From Thermomonas sp. (GTDB lineage Bacteria > Pseudomonadota > Gammaproteobacteria > Xanthomonadales > Xanthomonadaceae), in the NCBI GenBank assembly GCA_016720345.1, contig JADKKV010000006.1, positions 124,001 to 188,000 on the forward strand: a stretch of DNA of 64,000 bases, given 5' to 3'. A program made the position numbers and the translations under genes. Of this stretch, positions 46,411 to 55,895 are shown one piece after another. Each line of letters starts with the position of its first letter. Positions within the stretch are counted from its first letter, which is position 1. The notes under the pieces were generated by a model. It was given only the letters and a program-made list of their open reading frames with translations. It ran no database searches and was not told the DNA's origin.

Positions 46411-46435
46411 AACGGCCACCGCAAGGGTGGCCGTT
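46411..46435 (-). terminator. Intrinsic terminator after rpmE2
   Basis: A perfect 10-bp stem, AACGGCCACC (46411-46420) and GGTGGCCGTT (46426-46435), with a 5-base loop. The minus-strand tail is TTGTTTCC. It lies 22 bases after the L31 stop. Confidence 0.85.
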
Positions 46436-46457
46436 CGGGAACTGCGCTGGCAGGCGC

Positions 46458-46700
46458 TTACTTCTGGTAGCGCTTGCGGAACTTGTCGACGCGGCCGCTG
46501 GTGTCGATCACCTTGTTCTGGCCGGTGTAGAACGGGTGCGAGGACGACGACACTTCCACCTTGATCAGCGGATATTCGTTGCCGTCCTCCCACTTCACGG
46601 TTTCCTTGGAGGCAAGCGTGGAGCGGGTCAGGATCTTGAAGTCCGAGGTCACGTCCTGGAAGACGACTTCGCGGTATTCGGGATGGATGCCGGCTTTCAT
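46458..46700 (-). CDS. rpmE2: Ribosomal protein L31, type B
   Basis: 80 residues. The sequence [20 protein letters not shown] and [30 protein letters not shown] is the L31 fold. It lacks the CxxC zinc ribbon of type A L31, so it is the zinc-free paralogue, often used when zinc is scarce. No Zur-like operator is apparent upstream; instead a good sigma-70 promoter suggests constitutive expression. It should bridge the ribosomal subunits in the large-subunit central protuberance. It is the only L31 gene in the window. Confidence 0.97.
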   Translation of the reverse strand: MKAGIHPEYREVVFQDVTSDFKILTRSTLASKETVKWEDGNEYPLIKVEVSSSSHPFYTGQNKVIDTSGRVDKFRKRYQK

Positions 46701-46736
46701 GGCGTAAACCTGAGTTGGAGCGGGACAGAGCCGCGC

Positions 46737-46766
46737 ATTATAGGGGCATGCGTGGCACCCGCGCAA
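46737..46766 (-). promoter_or_regulatory. Promoter of rpmE2
   Basis: The minus strand has a perfect TATAAT at 46737-46742 and TTGCGC at 46761-46766, spacer 18, placed 37 bases before the L31 start. The -35 lies at the end of the neighbouring nucleoside-hydrolase gene. Confidence 0.6.
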
Positions 46767-46767
46767 G

Positions 46768-47709
46768 TCATCCTGTCGCCGCCAGCGCGCGCTCGATCAG
46801 GCCCTCGAACCGCGCCTGGTCGTAGCGCATCAGGATCGCGGCGTTGTCGGGGCGACCGTGGCGCCGGTTCCAGTCGACGATGGTGGCACCGCGGCTGTGG
46901 CGGCCCTCAAGCTCCACCGCCAGCGGCCGCTCCAGCACCTCCAGCGCGCCTTCGGGCTCCAGCGCGTGGGCCATCGCCAGCGCATCGGCGGCGTGCCAGC
47001 GCTCGCCGCGGCCGGCCCGCGACCATGCCCGGTTGTGCGCCGAGATGCTGGCGTAGAACGCCGCCCGCGGCGAGTCCGCCGCCAGCCAGCGTTCGGCGTC
47101 CGCATGCAGGAAGCCGTGCGCGATCACCGCTTCCCAGTCCGCGACGTCGATCCGGGGAAACGCGGTGAACACGATGTGCGCCGCTTCCGGGTCGAACGCG
47201 ATGTTGAATTCCGCCGCGGCGCTGATGTTGCCGTGCGCGCTGACCGCCCCGCCCATGACCACGCAACGGGCCACGCGGTCCGGCAGGGTCGGGTCCAGCT
47301 TCAGCGCCAGCGCGACATTGGTCAGCGGGCCCAGCGCCACCAGCAGCAGCTTGCCGGCATGCGCATGCGATAGCCGCAGGATCGCCAGCGCGGCATGCTC
47401 GGACTCGGCGGCGCGCGCCGCGGGCGCATGGCCGGTGTCGCCGAAGCCATCGCGGCCGTGCACGAACGCCGCGTCCTCGGCCGGGTGCAGCAACGGGTCG
47501 GCGGCGCCGGCGAACACCGGCACGTCCACCCCGCAGACCTCGCACAGCTTCAGCGCGTTGGCCACGGTGTGGGCGAGGCCGACGTTGCCGGCGGCGATGG
47601 TCAGGCCGACCACCTGGTGGCGGCGGTCGTTGAACGCCATCAGCAGGGCCAGCGCGTCGTCCACGCCGGGGTCGGTATCGATCAGCAACGGAATGCGCGG
47701 GTTCGTCAT
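46768..47709 (-). CDS. Inosine-uridine-preferring nucleoside hydrolase family protein
   Basis: 313 residues. The N-terminal calcium/ribose motif [20 protein letters not shown] is the family signature (DTDPGxDDAxAL). Other conserved parts are [58 protein letters not shown] and the C-terminal [10 protein letters not shown] with the last calcium Asp. It hydrolyses the N-glycosidic bond of ribonucleosides to base and ribose; base preference is not predictable. Cytoplasmic, in nucleoside salvage. It starts 17 bases after the recG stop and may be co-transcribed with recG. Confidence 0.95.
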   Translation of the reverse strand: MTNPRIPLLIDTDPGVDDALALLMAFNDRRHQVVGLTIAAGNVGLAHTVANALKLCEVCGVDVPVFAGAADPLLHPAEDAAFVHGRDGFGDTGHAPAARAAESEHAALAILRLSHAHAGKLLLVALGPLTNVALALKLDPTLPDRVARCVVMGGAVSAHGNISAAAEFNIAFDPEAAHIVFTAFPRIDVADWEAVIAHGFLHADAERWLAADSPRAAFYASISAHNRAWSRAGRGERWHAADALAMAHALEPEGALEVLERPLAVELEGRHSRGATIVDWNRRHGRPDNAAILMRYDQARFEGLIERALAATG

Positions 47710-47726
47710 CGGCCGATTATGGCGCC

Positions 47727-49832
47727 TCACGCCGACGCGTAGCGTGCGGCGCCGCCGACCCAGCGCTGGACGACCGCCGCGGCGGTCGCCGGCGCTGCCT
47801 GCAGCAGCTGGTCGGCCAGTGCATGCACGCGCGGCAGCAGGTCGGCATCGCGGGCGAGGTCGGCGATCCGGAATGCCGCAAGTCCGGTCTGGCGGGTGCC
47901 CAGCAGTTCGCCCGGGCCGCGCAACTGCAGGTCCTTCTCGGCGATCTCGAAGCCGTCGTTGCTGCGCCGCAGGGTGTCCAGGCGCTCGCGCGCCATCGCC
48001 GACAGCGGCGACTGGTACAGCAGCACGCAGCTCGAGGCCGCGCTGCCGCGCCCGACCCGTCCGCGCAGCTGGTGCAACTGCGCAAGGCCCAGCCGCTCCG
48101 CGTTCTCGATCACCATCAAGGACGCATTCGGCACGTCCACCCCGACCTCGATCACCGTGGTCGCCACCAGCAGGCCCAGCTCGCCCTGCTTGAAGGCGCG
48201 CATCGTCGCCTGCTTGTCCGCGGCCTTCTGGCGCCCATGCACCAGCCCGATGCGCAGTTCCGGCAGCGCCAGCGTCAGCGCCTCGAAGGTGGATTGCGCG
48301 GCCTGCGCGACGACTTCGTCGGAGTCGTCGATCAGGGTGCATACCCAGTAGGCCTGGCGACCCTCCGCGCAGGCAGCGCGGATGCGCTCGATCAGCTCCG
48401 GCCGGCGTTCGGCGGCGAGGGCGATGGTGGTGACGGGGGTGCGCCCGGGCGGGAGTTCGTCGATCGCGGAGACGTCGAGGTCGGCGTATGCCGACATCGC
48501 CAGCGTGCGCGGGATCGGGGTGGCAGTCATCACCAGCTGGTGCGGCACCGCGTCGCGCTGGCCCTTGTCGCGCAGGGCCAACCGCTGGTGCACGCCGAAG
48601 CGGTGCTGTTCGTCGACGATCGCCAACGCCAGGTCGTGGAAGGCCACGCCCTCCTGCATCAGCGCATGGGTGCCGACCACCACCTGGGCGGCGCCGGATG
48701 CCACCTGCGCAAGCGCCTGCGCACGGGCCTTGCCGGTGACCTTGCCGGCCAGCCAGCACACGCGCACGCCAAGCGGCTCGAGCCAGCCGCGCAGGTTGGC
48801 CAGGTGCTGCTCGGCCAGCAGTTCGGTCGGCGCCATCAGCGCGGCCTGGCGGCCCGCCTCCACCGCCAGCAGCGCCGCCATCGCCGCGACCACGGTCTTG
48901 CCGCTGCCGACGTCGCCCTGCACCAGCCGCAGCATCGGCCGTGGCTGCGCCAGGTCGTCGCGCACCTGCGCATAGACGCGCTGCTGCGCGCCGGTCAGCG
49001 CGAACGGCAGCGATGCACGCAGGCGTTCGACCAGTGCCCCCTTGCCGCGCAGCGGGCGCGCGCCAAGCTGCTGCAGGGCGATGCGCTGGCGGCGCAGGCT
49101 CAACTGGTGGGCCAGCAATTCCTCCAGCGCCAGCCGCCGTTGCGCAGGATGCAGGCCGGCCTGCAGCGCGGCCACGTCGGCGTCGCGCGGCGGCCGATGC
49201 AGGGTCACGAGGGCGTCGCGCAGGCCCGGCAGCTGCAAGGCATCGCGCACCTCCAGCGGCAACAGCTCCAGCGTATCGGCATCCGGCAAGCGCTCCAGCG
49301 CAAGCCCGACCAGCTTGCGCAGGTTGGCCGGGCCGATGCCCTCGACCTCCGGATACACCGGATCCAGCGCCTCGCCGAGGCCGTGTTCGCCTTCGCCGAG
49401 GACGCGGTAGCTGGGATGCACCATCTCCAGCCCGTGCTGGCCCGGCCGCGGGGTGCCGTACGCACGCACCCGCGTGCCCGGCGCGAACTGCGCCGCCTGC
49501 TGCGCACGGAAATGGAAGAAGCGCAGCACCAGGGTGGCGCGCGACTCGTCGGACAGCGCCACCCGCAGCATCGGCCGGTAGCGGAAGCCACGCTCCACCG
49601 CCTCGACCCTGCCTTCCACCTGCACCGCGACGCCCGCCTGCAACTGCCGGATCGGCGCCAGCGAGGTGCGATCCTCGTACTGCCGCGGCAGGTGCAGCCA
49701 CAGGTCCTGCAGGGTCAGCAGGCCGCGTGCGGCGAGCTTCTCCGCCAGCGCCGGGCCGACGCCGGGCAGCGATGCCAACGGGGCCGCACCGGAGGCGGCA
49801 AGGGTGGGGCCGGCGCGTGCGCTACGAACCAC
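47727..49832 (-). CDS. recG: ATP-dependent DNA helicase RecG
   Basis: 701 residues from a GTG at 49830-49832. An N-terminal wedge domain with helix-hairpin (LASLPGVGPALAEKLAARGL) and OB fold (about 50-150) binds branched DNA. Helicase motifs follow: Walker A QGDVGSGKTVVA, motif Ia APTELLAEQH, Walker B DEQHRFGVHQR (DExH), motif III TATPIPRTLA, motif V ATTVIEVGVDVPNAS and motif VI QLRGRVGRG. It remodels stalled replication forks and R-loops. It follows ridA by 3 bases, so ridA-recG-nucleoside hydrolase look like one operon. Confidence 0.97.
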   Translation of the reverse strand: MVRSARAGPTLAASGAAPLASLPGVGPALAEKLAARGLLTLQDLWLHLPRQYEDRTSLAPIRQLQAGVAVQVEGRVEAVERGFRYRPMLRVALSDESRATLVLRFFHFRAQQAAQFAPGTRVRAYGTPRPGQHGLEMVHPSYRVLGEGEHGLGEALDPVYPEVEGIGPANLRKLVGLALERLPDADTLELLPLEVRDALQLPGLRDALVTLHRPPRDADVAALQAGLHPAQRRLALEELLAHQLSLRRQRIALQQLGARPLRGKGALVERLRASLPFALTGAQQRVYAQVRDDLAQPRPMLRLVQGDVGSGKTVVAAMAALLAVEAGRQAALMAPTELLAEQHLANLRGWLEPLGVRVCWLAGKVTGKARAQALAQVASGAAQVVVGTHALMQEGVAFHDLALAIVDEQHRFGVHQRLALRDKGQRDAVPHQLVMTATPIPRTLAMSAYADLDVSAIDELPPGRTPVTTIALAAERRPELIERIRAACAEGRQAYWVCTLIDDSDEVVAQAAQSTFEALTLALPELRIGLVHGRQKAADKQATMRAFKQGELGLLVATTVIEVGVDVPNASLMVIENAERLGLAQLHQLRGRVGRGSAASSCVLLYQSPLSAMARERLDTLRRSNDGFEIAEKDLQLRGPGELLGTRQTGLAAFRIADLARDADLLPRVHALADQLLQAAPATAAAVVQRWVGGAARYASA

Positions 49833-49835
49833 GAA

Positions 49836-50219
49836 TCAGGGCAGGACCATCATCGCGTCGACCTCGAACACCGCGCCCTTGGGCAGCGCCGGTACCTCGA
49901 TGGTCGAGCGCGCCGGGTACGGTGCGGCGAAGTACTCGGCCATCACCGCATTGACCGCGCCGAACTGCGACAGGTCGGTGAGGTACAGGCCGACCCGGGC
50001 GATGTCGTCCATGCTGCCGCCGGCCGCTGCGCAGACCGCCTCCAGGTTGTCGAACGCACGCCGTGCCTGGACCGTGATGTCGCCCTCGACCAGGTTGCCG
50101 GTGGCCGGATCCAGCGGGATCTGGCCGCTGAGGAACACCAGGTTGCCGGCGCGGGTGGCCTGCGAATACGGGCCGATCGCGGCGGGTGCATGGTCGCTGT
50201 GGATGGGGGTGCGGGGCAT
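49836..50219 (-). CDS. ridA: RidA family reactive enamine/imine deaminase
   Basis: 127 residues from the ATG 50217-50219. The motif IGPYSQATRAGNLVFLSGQIPLDPATG opens the fold, and the active-site Arg and Glu are in YPARSTIEVPALPKGAVFEVDAM. Trimeric cytoplasmic RidA hydrolyses 2-aminoacrylate released by pyridoxal-phosphate enzymes. In Xanthomonadales it commonly lies between spoT and recG, as here. An extragenic repeat occupies most of the gap to spoT. Confidence 0.96.
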   Translation of the reverse strand: MPRTPIHSDHAPAAIGPYSQATRAGNLVFLSGQIPLDPATGNLVEGDITVQARRAFDNLEAVCAAAGGSMDDIARVGLYLTDLSQFGAVNAVMAEYFAAPYPARSTIEVPALPKGAVFEVDAMMVLP

Positions 50220-50251
50220 GTCGTCGGCTCCAACGAAAGGGGATGCTGCAT

Positions 50252-50318
50252 TGTAGGAGTCGCGCAAGCCGCGACCGCACTTCCCGGGGAATCGGTCGCG
50301 GCTTGCGCCGTTCCTACA
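50252..50318. repeat. Palindromic GTAGGAGC-type extragenic repeat between ridA and spoT
   Basis: Two 26-base arms (50252-50277 and 50293-50318) match at 23 of 26 positions, separated by a 15-base spacer. The outer ends read TGTAGGA and TCCTACA and the inner core GCAAGCCGCGACCG. The inner end of the spoT gene is contained in it: the spoT TAG stop (50314-50316) is part of the right arm. A half-copy occurs at 308-332. Such repeats are widespread in Xanthomonadaceae intergenic regions (general knowledge) and can form RNA hairpins at 3' ends. Confidence 0.8.
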
Positions 50319-52491
50319 GGCGCTGCACGCCGTGGACCACGTTGAGGCGGCGGATCCGCCGGATCACGTCCGCCAGGTGCTTGCGGTCCGCGACCTCGAT
50401 CGCGAAGCGGATCACCGCGACCCGGGTGTCGCGCTCGAGGTATTCGACGCGGTCGATGTTGGATTCCGCATGTGCGATCGCGGCGGCGACCTGGGCCAGC
50501 ACGCCAGGTCGGTTCTCGACCTCGATCCGCAGCGCGGCGTCGAAATCCCCGCTGACCTGGCGGTCCCAGCCGATCTGCACCCAACGCTCCGGCGACTTGC
50601 GGTACTCACCGACGTTCGGGCACTCCAGGCGGTGCACCACGATGCCCTTGCCGGCCGTGTGGTAGCCCATGATCTCGTCGCCCGGGATCGGCATGCAGCA
50701 TTGCGCGAAGCTCACCACCCCGCGCTCGGCGCCGGTGATCAGGATCCGTTCCTGCGGCACCGCCTGCGCGGAACGCAGCAGGTCGGGCTCCTGTTCCGGC
50801 GTTGCCAGCGCCTGCGCCACCTGCGCCGGCATGCGGTTGCCGAGGGCGATGTCGGCCAGCAGCGCCTCCAGCCGCGGAAAGCGGCTCTCGGCGAGGTAGG
50901 CGTCCAGCAGGATCGGTGGCAGCCGGTCGAGCGAGGTGCCCAGGGTGCCCAACGCGCGGTCCAGCATGCGATGGCCAAGCTGCACCGCGTCCTCGTGCTC
51001 GAGGTGCTTGAGCTGGTGGCGGATCGCGGTGCGGGCCTTGCCGGACACCACGAATTCCAGCCACTGCGGCGCCGGTGCGGCGGACTTCGCGGTGATGATT
51101 TCAACGCTCTGGCCGCTGGCCAGCTTGGCGCGCAGCGGCGCCAGCTTCCTGTCCACCCGCGCCGCCACCGCGTGGTTGCCGACGTCGGTATGCACCGCGT
51201 AGGCGAAATCCAGCGCGGTGGCGTTGCGCGGCAGGGCCAGGATGTCGCCCTTCGGGGTGAACAGGTAGACCTCGTCCGGGAACAGGTCGACCTTCACGTT
51301 CTCCAGGAATTCCAGCGACGAGCCGGTGCCGCGCTGGCTCTCCACCAGGTTGGCGATCCACGCCGACGCCCGCCCCTGCGCGCTGTTGCCGGGGTCCTCG
51401 CCGTGCTTGTAGGCCCAGTGCGCTGCGACCCCGCGCTCGGCGACCAGGTCCATCTCGCGGGTGCGGATCTGCACCTCGATCGGCGAGCCGTAGGGCCCGA
51501 ACAGCACCGTGTGCAGCGACTGGTAGCCGTTCGCCTTGGGGATCGCGATGAAATCGCGGAAGCGCCCGTCCAGCGGCTTGTACACCGAATGCACCACCCC
51601 CAGCGCGTGGTAGCACTCCGCCACCGAGTTGGCCACCACCCGGAACCCGAACACGTCCATCACCTGGGCGAAGCTGCGGTGCTCGGCGCGCATCTTGGTG
51701 TAGATGCTCCACGGCGTCTTGATGCGCCCGACCAGGCGATGCTCGACCTTCTCCATCGCCAGCTTCTGCGCCAGCTGCGCCTCGATCTTCGCCAGCGCCT
51801 CGCGCCGCACCAGCGGCTGGCTGCGGATGCGCTTTTCGATCACCGCGTGCCGCCACGGATGCAGCGCGCGGAACCCCAGGTCCTGCAGCTCGGACTTGAT
51901 CAGGTTCATGCCCAGCCGCTGGGCGATCGGCGCGTAGATGTCGAGGGTCTCGCTGGCGATGCGGCGGCGCGAGTCGACCGACTGCGCGCCCAGCGTACGC
52001 ATGTTGTGCAGGCGGTCCGCCAGCTTGATCAGGATCACCCGCAGGTCGCGCGACATCGCCAGCAGCATCTTGCGGAAGCTCTCGGCCGCCGCTTCCTGGC
52101 GATCGGCGAAGTGCAGCTTGTCCAGCTTGGTGACGCCATCGACCAGCCCGGCCACGGTCTCGCCGAACTGGGTGGCGATGTCGGCCCGCGACAGCGGGGT
52201 GTCCTCGATGGTGTCGTGCAGGATCGCCGCGACCAGGGTCTCGACGTCGAGGCCCTGCTCGGCCAGCACCTGCGCCACCGCCACCGGATGGGTGATGTAG
52301 GGCTCGCCGGACTTGCGCAGCTGGCCGACGTGGGCAGAGGCCCCCACCGCCCATGCCCGCCGCAACAGCGCGCGCTGCGCCTCCGGCAGGTAGTCCGCCG
52401 CACGCTCCAGCGCCTGCACGTAGTCCGGCACCGCCGCGTCTTCAGGCGCGGGCGGCGTTGGCAGGGCAAGGGCGGGATCGCCGGGACTCAT
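50314..52491 (-). CDS. spoT: Bifunctional (p)ppGpp synthetase/hydrolase SpoT
   Basis: 725 residues. The N-terminal HD hydrolase domain is intact (YITHPVAVAQVL ... AILHDTIEDTPLSRADIATQFG, with the metal-binding HD), so it can degrade (p)ppGpp. The synthetase domain follows (about 245-360, FAQVMDVFGFRVVANS ... GNPYGSPIEVQIRTREMD-like), then TGS (about 400-460, DEVYLFTPKGDILALPRNATALDFAYAVHTDVGNH), a helical/zinc-finger region and a C-terminal ACT domain (about 645-725). It sets stringent-response alarmone levels. It lies 106 bases after rpoZ, with a terminator between, and is the only RelA/SpoT gene in the window. Confidence 0.96.
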   Translation of the reverse strand: MSPGDPALALPTPPAPEDAAVPDYVQALERAADYLPEAQRALLRRAWAVGASAHVGQLRKSGEPYITHPVAVAQVLAEQGLDVETLVAAILHDTIEDTPLSRADIATQFGETVAGLVDGVTKLDKLHFADRQEAAAESFRKMLLAMSRDLRVILIKLADRLHNMRTLGAQSVDSRRRIASETLDIYAPIAQRLGMNLIKSELQDLGFRALHPWRHAVIEKRIRSQPLVRREALAKIEAQLAQKLAMEKVEHRLVGRIKTPWSIYTKMRAEHRSFAQVMDVFGFRVVANSVAECYHALGVVHSVYKPLDGRFRDFIAIPKANGYQSLHTVLFGPYGSPIEVQIRTREMDLVAERGVAAHWAYKHGEDPGNSAQGRASAWIANLVESQRGTGSSLEFLENVKVDLFPDEVYLFTPKGDILALPRNATALDFAYAVHTDVGNHAVAARVDRKLAPLRAKLASGQSVEIITAKSAAPAPQWLEFVVSGKARTAIRHQLKHLEHEDAVQLGHRMLDRALGTLGTSLDRLPPILLDAYLAESRFPRLEALLADIALGNRMPAQVAQALATPEQEPDLLRSAQAVPQERILITGAERGVVSFAQCCMPIPGDEIMGYHTAGKGIVVHRLECPNVGEYRKSPERWVQIGWDRQVSGDFDAALRIEVENRPGVLAQVAAAIAHAESNIDRVEYLERDTRVAVIRFAIEVADRKHLADVIRRIRRLNVVHGVQRL

Positions 52492-52544
52492 GGCCCGAGC
52501 GTACCCGCCTCCCCGGTCGCCGGCAAACCGGGCCGCGCAAACGA

Positions 52545-52566
52545 AAACGGCCCCGCAGGGCCGTTT
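52545..52566 (-). terminator. Intrinsic terminator after rpoZ
   Basis: A perfect 9-bp stem, AAACGGCCC (52545-52553) and GGGCCGTTT (52558-52566), with a CGCA loop. The minus-strand tail is TCGTTTGCG. It lies between rpoZ and spoT, so spoT may depend on read-through or its own promoter. Confidence 0.8.
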
Positions 52567-52597
52567 CCAGTACCGGTCGCCGGGCGCCGGCGGGCGA

Positions 52598-52897
52598 TCA
52601 GTCGTCGCCCTTCATGTCGTCGTCGCCAGCCACCACTTCGGCGGCGGCCCATTCCAGCGCCTCGCGCTCCTTGCGCTCGCGCTCCGACTTCTCGACCGCG
52701 TCGATGTAGCCGAGGTCGATCTCGCGCGCGGCGATCTCGCGCAGCGCGAGCACGGTGGGCTTGTCGTTGGCTTCGCTGTTGTCCAGCTTCGGCTCCACGC
52801 CGCCGGCCAGCTGGCGCGCGCGCTTGGCGGCCATCATCACGAGCTCGAAGCGGTTGTCGACCACTTCCAGGCAATCTTCGACGGTAATACGGGCCAT
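52598..52897 (-). CDS. rpoZ: RNA polymerase omega subunit
   Basis: 99 residues. The N-terminus [29 protein letters not shown] is the omega signature that wraps the beta-prime C-terminus. The middle [17 protein letters not shown] is conserved. The C-terminal tail is acidic ([12 protein letters not shown]). Omega helps assemble RNA polymerase and forms part of the ppGpp site 1, which fits its position next to spoT. It lies 109 bases after gmk on the same strand. Confidence 0.97.
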   Translation of the reverse strand: MARITVEDCLEVVDNRFELVMMAAKRARQLAGGVEPKLDNSEANDKPTVLALREIAAREIDLGYIDAVEKSERERKEREALEWAAAEVVAGDDDMKGDD

Positions 52898-53006
52898 GTC
52901 TGTCCTGCGACCTGTTGGCCGCCGCGTGGTTCAAGGGGGCGCCAAGTCTAGCCGCAGGACGCGGCAACCGCAAGCCGCCGCCTTGAAAATCAGAAACTTA
53001 GCGCGT

Positions 53007-53639
53007 TCAGCCGGGCTGGCCGGGGTCGTCCGCCAGCAGCGAGGTGATCAGCCGGGCATGCCGCGCCACCTGCGCGTCCTTGCGTAGCCGGCTGGCGGTG
53101 AAGATGCTGCACATCTCGCCGACCGCGGTCTCGAAGTCCTCGTTGACGATCACGTAGTCGAATTCGCCGTAGTGGCTCATCTCGTCGCGCGCGGCGGCCA
53201 GGCGCTGGGCGATGACCTCCTCGCTGTCCTGCCCGCGCTTGCGCATGCGCGTCTCCAGGGCGGCGCGCGAGGGCGGCAGGATGAATACGCTGACCGCATC
53301 CGGGATCCGCGAACGCACCTGGCGCGCACCCTGCCAGTCGATCTCCAGCAGCACGTCGCGCCCGGCCATCAGCTGCGGCTCCACCGACTGCCGTGCGGTG
53401 CCCTTCCAGTCGCCGTGCACGCGCGCGTGCTCGAAGAAGTCGCCGGCGGCGACCATCGCCTCGAACTCGTCGGCGCTGATGAAGTGGTAGTGCTCCGCAT
53501 GCCGTTCGCCCGGCCGCGGCTGCCGCGACGTGAACGAGATCGACAGGCTGATGTTGTGGTCGCGCGCGAGCACCGCGTTGACGATGCTGGATTTCCCGGC
53601 ACCCGACGGGGCGGCGACGATGTACAGGGTTCCGCGCAT
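53007..53639 (-). CDS. gmk: Guanylate kinase
   Basis: 210 residues. The P-loop is VAAPSGAGKSSIVNAVL. The GMP-binding block SFTSRQPRPGERHAEHYHFI, DWQGARQVRS and the lid region with RMRKRGQDSEEVIAQRLAAA complete the family pattern. It phosphorylates GMP and dGMP with ATP, feeding GTP and ppGpp pools. It begins 3 bases after the yicC stop; yicC-gmk-rpoZ is a conserved run. Confidence 0.98.
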   Translation of the reverse strand: MRGTLYIVAAPSGAGKSSIVNAVLARDHNISLSISFTSRQPRPGERHAEHYHFISADEFEAMVAAGDFFEHARVHGDWKGTARQSVEPQLMAGRDVLLEIDWQGARQVRSRIPDAVSVFILPPSRAALETRMRKRGQDSEEVIAQRLAAARDEMSHYGEFDYVIVNEDFETAVGEMCSIFTASRLRKDAQVARHARLITSLLADDPGQPG

Positions 53640-53642
53640 GGG

Positions 53643-54506
53643 CTACTCGATGTTCTGGATCTGTTCGCGGACCTGGTCGATCAGGACCTTCAGCTCCACC
53701 GCGGCGTTGCTGGTGCGCGCGTCGACCGACTTGCTGCCGAGGGTGTTGGCCTCGCGGTTGAATTCCTGCAGCAGGAAATCCAGGCGCCGGCCGACCGGCT
53801 CCTTGCCGCCCTTGAGGATGCGGCGCAGCTCGGCCAGGTGGCTGTCGAGGCGGTCCAGCTCCTCGTCCACGTCGAGCTTCTGCAACCACAGCACCAGCTC
53901 CTGCTCGATGCGCCCCGGGTCGGCGGGCTGCGACAGGTCGGCCAGGCGGGCCTCGAGCTTGTGCCGCTGGCCGGCGCGGATCAGCGGCACCAGGGTGCGC
54001 ACGTCGGCGGCGATCCCGGCGATCGCCGCGGCGCGTTCGCCGATCACCGCGGCGAGCTTGCCGCCCTCGCGCTCGCGGGTGGCCACGAAGTCGGCAAGCA
54101 CGACGTCGAGCAATGCCAGCACCTCGCGCTGCAGCGCCTCCTGGTCGAGGCCTCGGCCCTGCAGCACGCCCGGGTACTGCAGCAGCTCGGTCAGGCTGGT
54201 GCGCAGCCCGGGGAAGCGCTGGGCCAGGTCGAGGTTGAGCCGCGAAAGTTCACCGACCAGGGCCTCATTGAGGTGCAGGCCGGCATCCGATTCCGGGGCG
54301 CGCAGGCGCATCGCCAGGTCCAGTTTGCCGCGCGAGATCCGCGCACCGATGCGCTCGCGCAGGATCGGCTCGAACGCGCGCAGTTCCTCGGGCAGGCGCA
54401 GCCCCAGTTCGAGGAAGCGGTGGTTGACCGCACGCAACTCGCAGCCCAACACCCCCCATTCGGTGCTGCGCTCGCCGGAGGCGAAGGCGGTCATGCTGCG
54501 GATCAT
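53643..54506 (-). CDS. YicC family endoribonuclease
   Basis: 287 residues from the ATG 54504-54506 (IRSMTAFASGE, the family's N-terminus). Conserved blocks ELRAVNHRFLELGLRLPEELRAFEP, RGKLDLAMRL and the C-terminal GRRLDFLLQEFNREANTLGSKSVDARTSNAAVELKVLIDQVREQIQNIE are present, the last being the DUF1732 region. YicC is an RNase implicated in small-RNA turnover in E. coli. It is divergent from rph and heads the yicC-gmk-rpoZ run. Confidence 0.96.
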   Translation of the reverse strand: MIRSMTAFASGERSTEWGVLGCELRAVNHRFLELGLRLPEELRAFEPILRERIGARISRGKLDLAMRLRAPESDAGLHLNEALVGELSRLNLDLAQRFPGLRTSLTELLQYPGVLQGRGLDQEALQREVLALLDVVLADFVATREREGGKLAAVIGERAAAIAGIAADVRTLVPLIRAGQRHKLEARLADLSQPADPGRIEQELVLWLQKLDVDEELDRLDSHLAELRRILKGGKEPVGRRLDFLLQEFNREANTLGSKSVDARTSNAAVELKVLIDQVREQIQNIE

Positions 54507-54537
54507 GCGGAGTCCAGGGGCACGGGAACGCGAATGG

Positions 54538-54543
54538 TAATCT
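54538..54543 (+). promoter_or_regulatory. Candidate -10 element of rph
   Basis: TAATCT lies 42 bases before the rph start, the only AT-rich run in the 79-base gap between yicC and rph. No clear -35 was found. Confidence 0.35.
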
Positions 54544-54585
54544 AGCGCCCCGCTGATTTCCGGCATCTCCCACGGATCGCCCCCG

Positions 54586-55310
<725 letters not shown>

Positions 55311-55314
<4 letters not shown>

Positions 55315-55895
55315 AACTGGTCCTCGCCAGTTCCAACGCCGGCAAGCTCGCGGAGTTGCGCGGGCTGCTCGGCGACGGCTTCGAGCTGCACGTGCAATCC
55401 GAATTCGGGGTCGCCGATGCCGCGGAAACCGGCCTGTCGTTCGTCGAGAACGCGATCCTCAAGGCCCGCCACGCGGCGCGCGCGACCGGCGTGCCGGCGC
55501 TCGGCGACGATTCCGGCCTGTGCGTGGACGCCCTGCATGGCGCGCCCGGCCTGTATTCCGCGCGCTATGCCGGGGCGCATGGCAACGACGAAGCGAATAT
55601 CGACAAATTGCTGCATGAACTGGATGGCGTCGATGACGCGCGACGCGGCGCCCGTTTCGCCTGCGTGCTGGCACTGGTGCGCGATGCCCACGATCCGCAA
55701 CCGCTGCTCGCCGAGGGCACCTGGCACGGCCGGATCCTGCGCGAACGCCGCGGCGACGACGGCTTCGGCTACGACCCGGTGTTCTTCTCGCCGGCGCATG
55801 GCTGCAGCGCCGCGGAGCTACCGGCGACGATCAAGGGGCGCGACAGCCATCGCGGCCTGGCACTGGCGAAATTGCGCGCGTTGCTGCTGGCGTGA
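55311..55895 (+). CDS. rdgB: dITP/XTP pyrophosphatase RdgB (HAM1 family)
   Basis: 194 residues starting at a TTG that overlaps the rph stop (TTGA). There is no ATG in a suitable place, and the family N-terminus [19 protein letters not shown] begins directly after it. Conserved: [41 protein letters not shown] (catalytic Asp) and [12 protein letters not shown]. It removes dITP, ITP and XTP from nucleotide pools, preventing mutagenic incorporation. The stop overlaps the hemW start by one base. Confidence 0.96.

Noticed and set aside
46458-46700. Zur-controlled stress paralogue of L31
   Set aside because: The protein is type B (zinc-free), but no Zur-like palindrome lies upstream and a plain sigma-70 promoter does, so specific zinc control is not supported.
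49833-52491. Possible loss or truncation of the SpoT C-terminus by the repeat
   Set aside because: The ACT domain appears complete to the last strand (VIRRIRRLNVVHGVQRL), so the repeat only supplies the stop codon.
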